Made by a program: the position numbers and the translations under genes. Shown one piece after another: positions 5,519-6,534 of a stretch of DNA of 6,534 nucleotides. Position 1 is the first letter of the stretch; each line of letters starts with the position of its first letter. This DNA comes from Pseudomonadota bacterium (lineage in GTDB: Bacteria; Pseudomonadota; Alphaproteobacteria; Rhizobiales; Rhizobiaceae), in assembly GCA_023387715.1 (NCBI GenBank), contig JAEWHQ010000023.1, positions 1-6,534 of the forward strand, written 5' to 3'. A model generated the notes under the pieces. It was not told the DNA's origin and made no database searches. It saw only the letters and a program-made list of their open reading frames with translations.

Positions 5519-5626
5519 AGTCCTTTCTCTTACAAACTCTAAAGTCGTATAAATTACATATGAACAAGGATAGATCATAGCACGCATCACAAAATACAAG
5601 GTTTAACGCCTCACTATTTTGTCACG

Positions 5627-6534
5627 TCAGCTCTTTGATCTGCCGTCATTGTCATAGGCTTCAACAATTGCTGCCACCAGCGCATGGCGCACCACGTCTT
5701 TCTGGGTGAAGCGAACGGTCACAACACCATCCACATTATCCAGAATACGCAAGGCTTCAACAAGGCCGGATTTCTGCCCCGGAGGTAAATCAATCTGGCT
5801 CGGATCACCGGTGACAATCATGCGGGAGCCCTCACCCAAACGGGTGAGAAACATCTTCATCTGCATGGAGGTGGTATTTTGCGCCTCATCCAGAATAACC
5901 GCTGCATGCGCAAGGGTACGGCCGCGCATGAAAGCAAGCGGTGCAATTTCAATCACACCGGCTGTTAAAGCACGCTCCACCTTATCGGCAGGCATCATGT
6001 CATAAAGCGCATCATAAAGCGGGCGCAGATAAGGATCGACCTTCTCTTTCATGTCACCCGGCAAAAAGCCCAGACGCTCGCCCGCTTCCACCGCCGGACG
6101 CGACAGAATAATGCGCTCGACCAGTCCGCGCTCCAGCAGCATCGCCGCATGGGCAACCGCCAGATAGGTTTTACCCGTACCCGCAGGCCCGACACCGAAA
6201 ACCAGCTCCGAACGATCAAGCGCGCGCATATAGGCATCTTGTGTCGGTGTGCGGGCAAAAATGGTTTTCTTGCGGGTGGAAATCTGAGCGGAGGCCAGCT
6301 TGCCTTTATTTTCCGCTCCGTTTTCCATGGTTGGCAGAGCGAGCTGCCCTTCAACATTTCCGGCCATGCGCAAAGCGCCATCCACATCGGAAAGCGTAAT
6401 CTCACGCCCTTTTTGTAAAAAGCCGTAAAGCTCATCCAATGCGCGTCGCGCCTGCTCGGTGGCTGAAGGTGTGCCGCGAATCGTCAGCTCATTGCCTTTG
6501 GAGCGCACATCCACACCGAGCTTCTGCTCGATGC
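5627..6534 (-). CDS. phoH: PhoH-family ATPase (YbeZ), partial, runs off the right edge
   Basis: PhoH/YbeZ proteins are P-loop ATPases resembling superfamily 1 helicases and are tied to RNA metabolism, usually encoded beside ybeY. About 302 codons are visible. The visible part opens with IEQKLGVDVRSKGNELTIRG, an N-terminal KH-like segment, so the true start lies beyond position 6534; the GTG at 6512-6514 is an internal valine. Walker A is GPAGTGKT (6167-6190), Walker B is VILDEAQN with TTSMQMKMFLTRLG after it, and TGDPSQIDLP is the following conserved motif. The C-terminus is complete at NDGRSKS. The PhoH domain runs from about RTPTQDAY onward. The stop is roughly 150 bases before the likely ybeY start, a longer gap than elsewhere in this cluster. 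In many proteobacteria miaB lies upstream, but it is not in view. Confidence 0.95.
   Translation of the reverse strand, partial: IEQKLGVDVRSKGNELTIRGTPSATEQARRALDELYGFLQKGREITLSDVDGALRMAGNVEGQLALPTMENGAENKGKLASAQISTRKKTIFARTPTQDAYMRALDRSELVFGVGPAGTGKTYLAVAHAAMLLERGLVERIILSRPAVEAGERLGFLPGDMKEKVDPYLRPLYDALYDMMPADKVERALTAGVIEIAPLAFMRGRTLAHAAVILDEAQNTTSMQMKMFLTRLGEGSRMIVTGDPSQIDLPPGQKSGLVEALRILDNVDGVVTVRFTQKDVVRHALVAAIVEAYDNDGRSKS

Noticed and set aside
5475..5567. 31-residue N-terminal extension of YbeY from TTG at 5567
   Set aside because: No ribosome-binding site before the TTG, and the extension does not resemble the family, whose start matches [13 protein letters not shown].
5519..5626. A promoter for ybeY in the phoH-ybeY gap
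   Set aside because: TATGAT and TTATAC look like -10 boxes, but no -35 box stands at a proper distance (TTGTAT is only 14 bases from TATGAT). Not strong enough to list.

Overview
The window is a stretch of alphaproteobacterial chromosome in which every gene I can support lies on the minus strand. In transcription order (right to left) the genes are phoH/ybeZ (5' end cut by the right edge), ybeY, corC/tlyC, lnt, a small XRE-type regulator resembling rhizobial PhrR, metK, and the start of trmB (cut by the left edge). The order phoH-ybeY-corC-lnt matches the E. coli ybeZ-ybeY-ybeX-lnt cluster. An XRE regulator, metK and trmB after lnt is, from memory, the Hyphomicrobiales (Rhizobium/Brucella/Bartonella) arrangement. 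Protein wording, such as the 421-residue MetK and the ATEAFFGRR start of TrmB, also fits the Brucellaceae and neighbours. The G+C content looks to be around 50% by eye, lower than typical Brucella or Rhizobium, so a moderate-GC member such as Pseudochrobactrum is possible. That genus guess is weak.

Layout by position: 1-164 trmB (partial); 176-1441 metK from a GTG start; 1442-1647 a non-coding metK leader with two hairpins; 1648-2058 the PhrR-like regulator; 2059-2314 a repeat-rich control region with a good candidate promoter and a palindrome over its -35 box; 2315-3814 lnt; 3815-3894 a short gap with a strong 12-bp hairpin; 3895-4977 corC; 4980-5474 ybeY (2 bp from corC); 5475-5626 a gap with a possible six-codon leader ORF; 5627-6534 phoH (partial). 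No gene-free stretch exceeds 300 bases. I see no tRNA, rRNA, CRISPR array, insertion sequence or phage gene.

The genes are housekeeping. PhoH and YbeY belong to RNA and ribosome maintenance. CorC is a cytosolic CBS protein linked to metal-ion handling and membrane integrity. Lnt completes lipoprotein maturation. MetK makes S-adenosylmethionine, which TrmB uses to methylate tRNA guanine-46. The regulator sits between the envelope genes and the methyl-donor genes and has its own promoter, so the run is probably at least two transcription units.

I do not see a wholly new system. The points that deserve a second look are: Lnt ends right after its nitrilase domain, without the last membrane helix known from the family, and its last codons run into a dense cluster of inverted and direct repeats; the regulator's promoter carries a 16-bp palindrome centred on the -35 box; the metK leader has an 8-bp inverted repeat and a GC-rich hairpin that I cannot assign to a known SAM riboswitch; a terminator-like hairpin at the end of corC has its T-tract facing the plus strand; and the start of ybeY is ambiguous.
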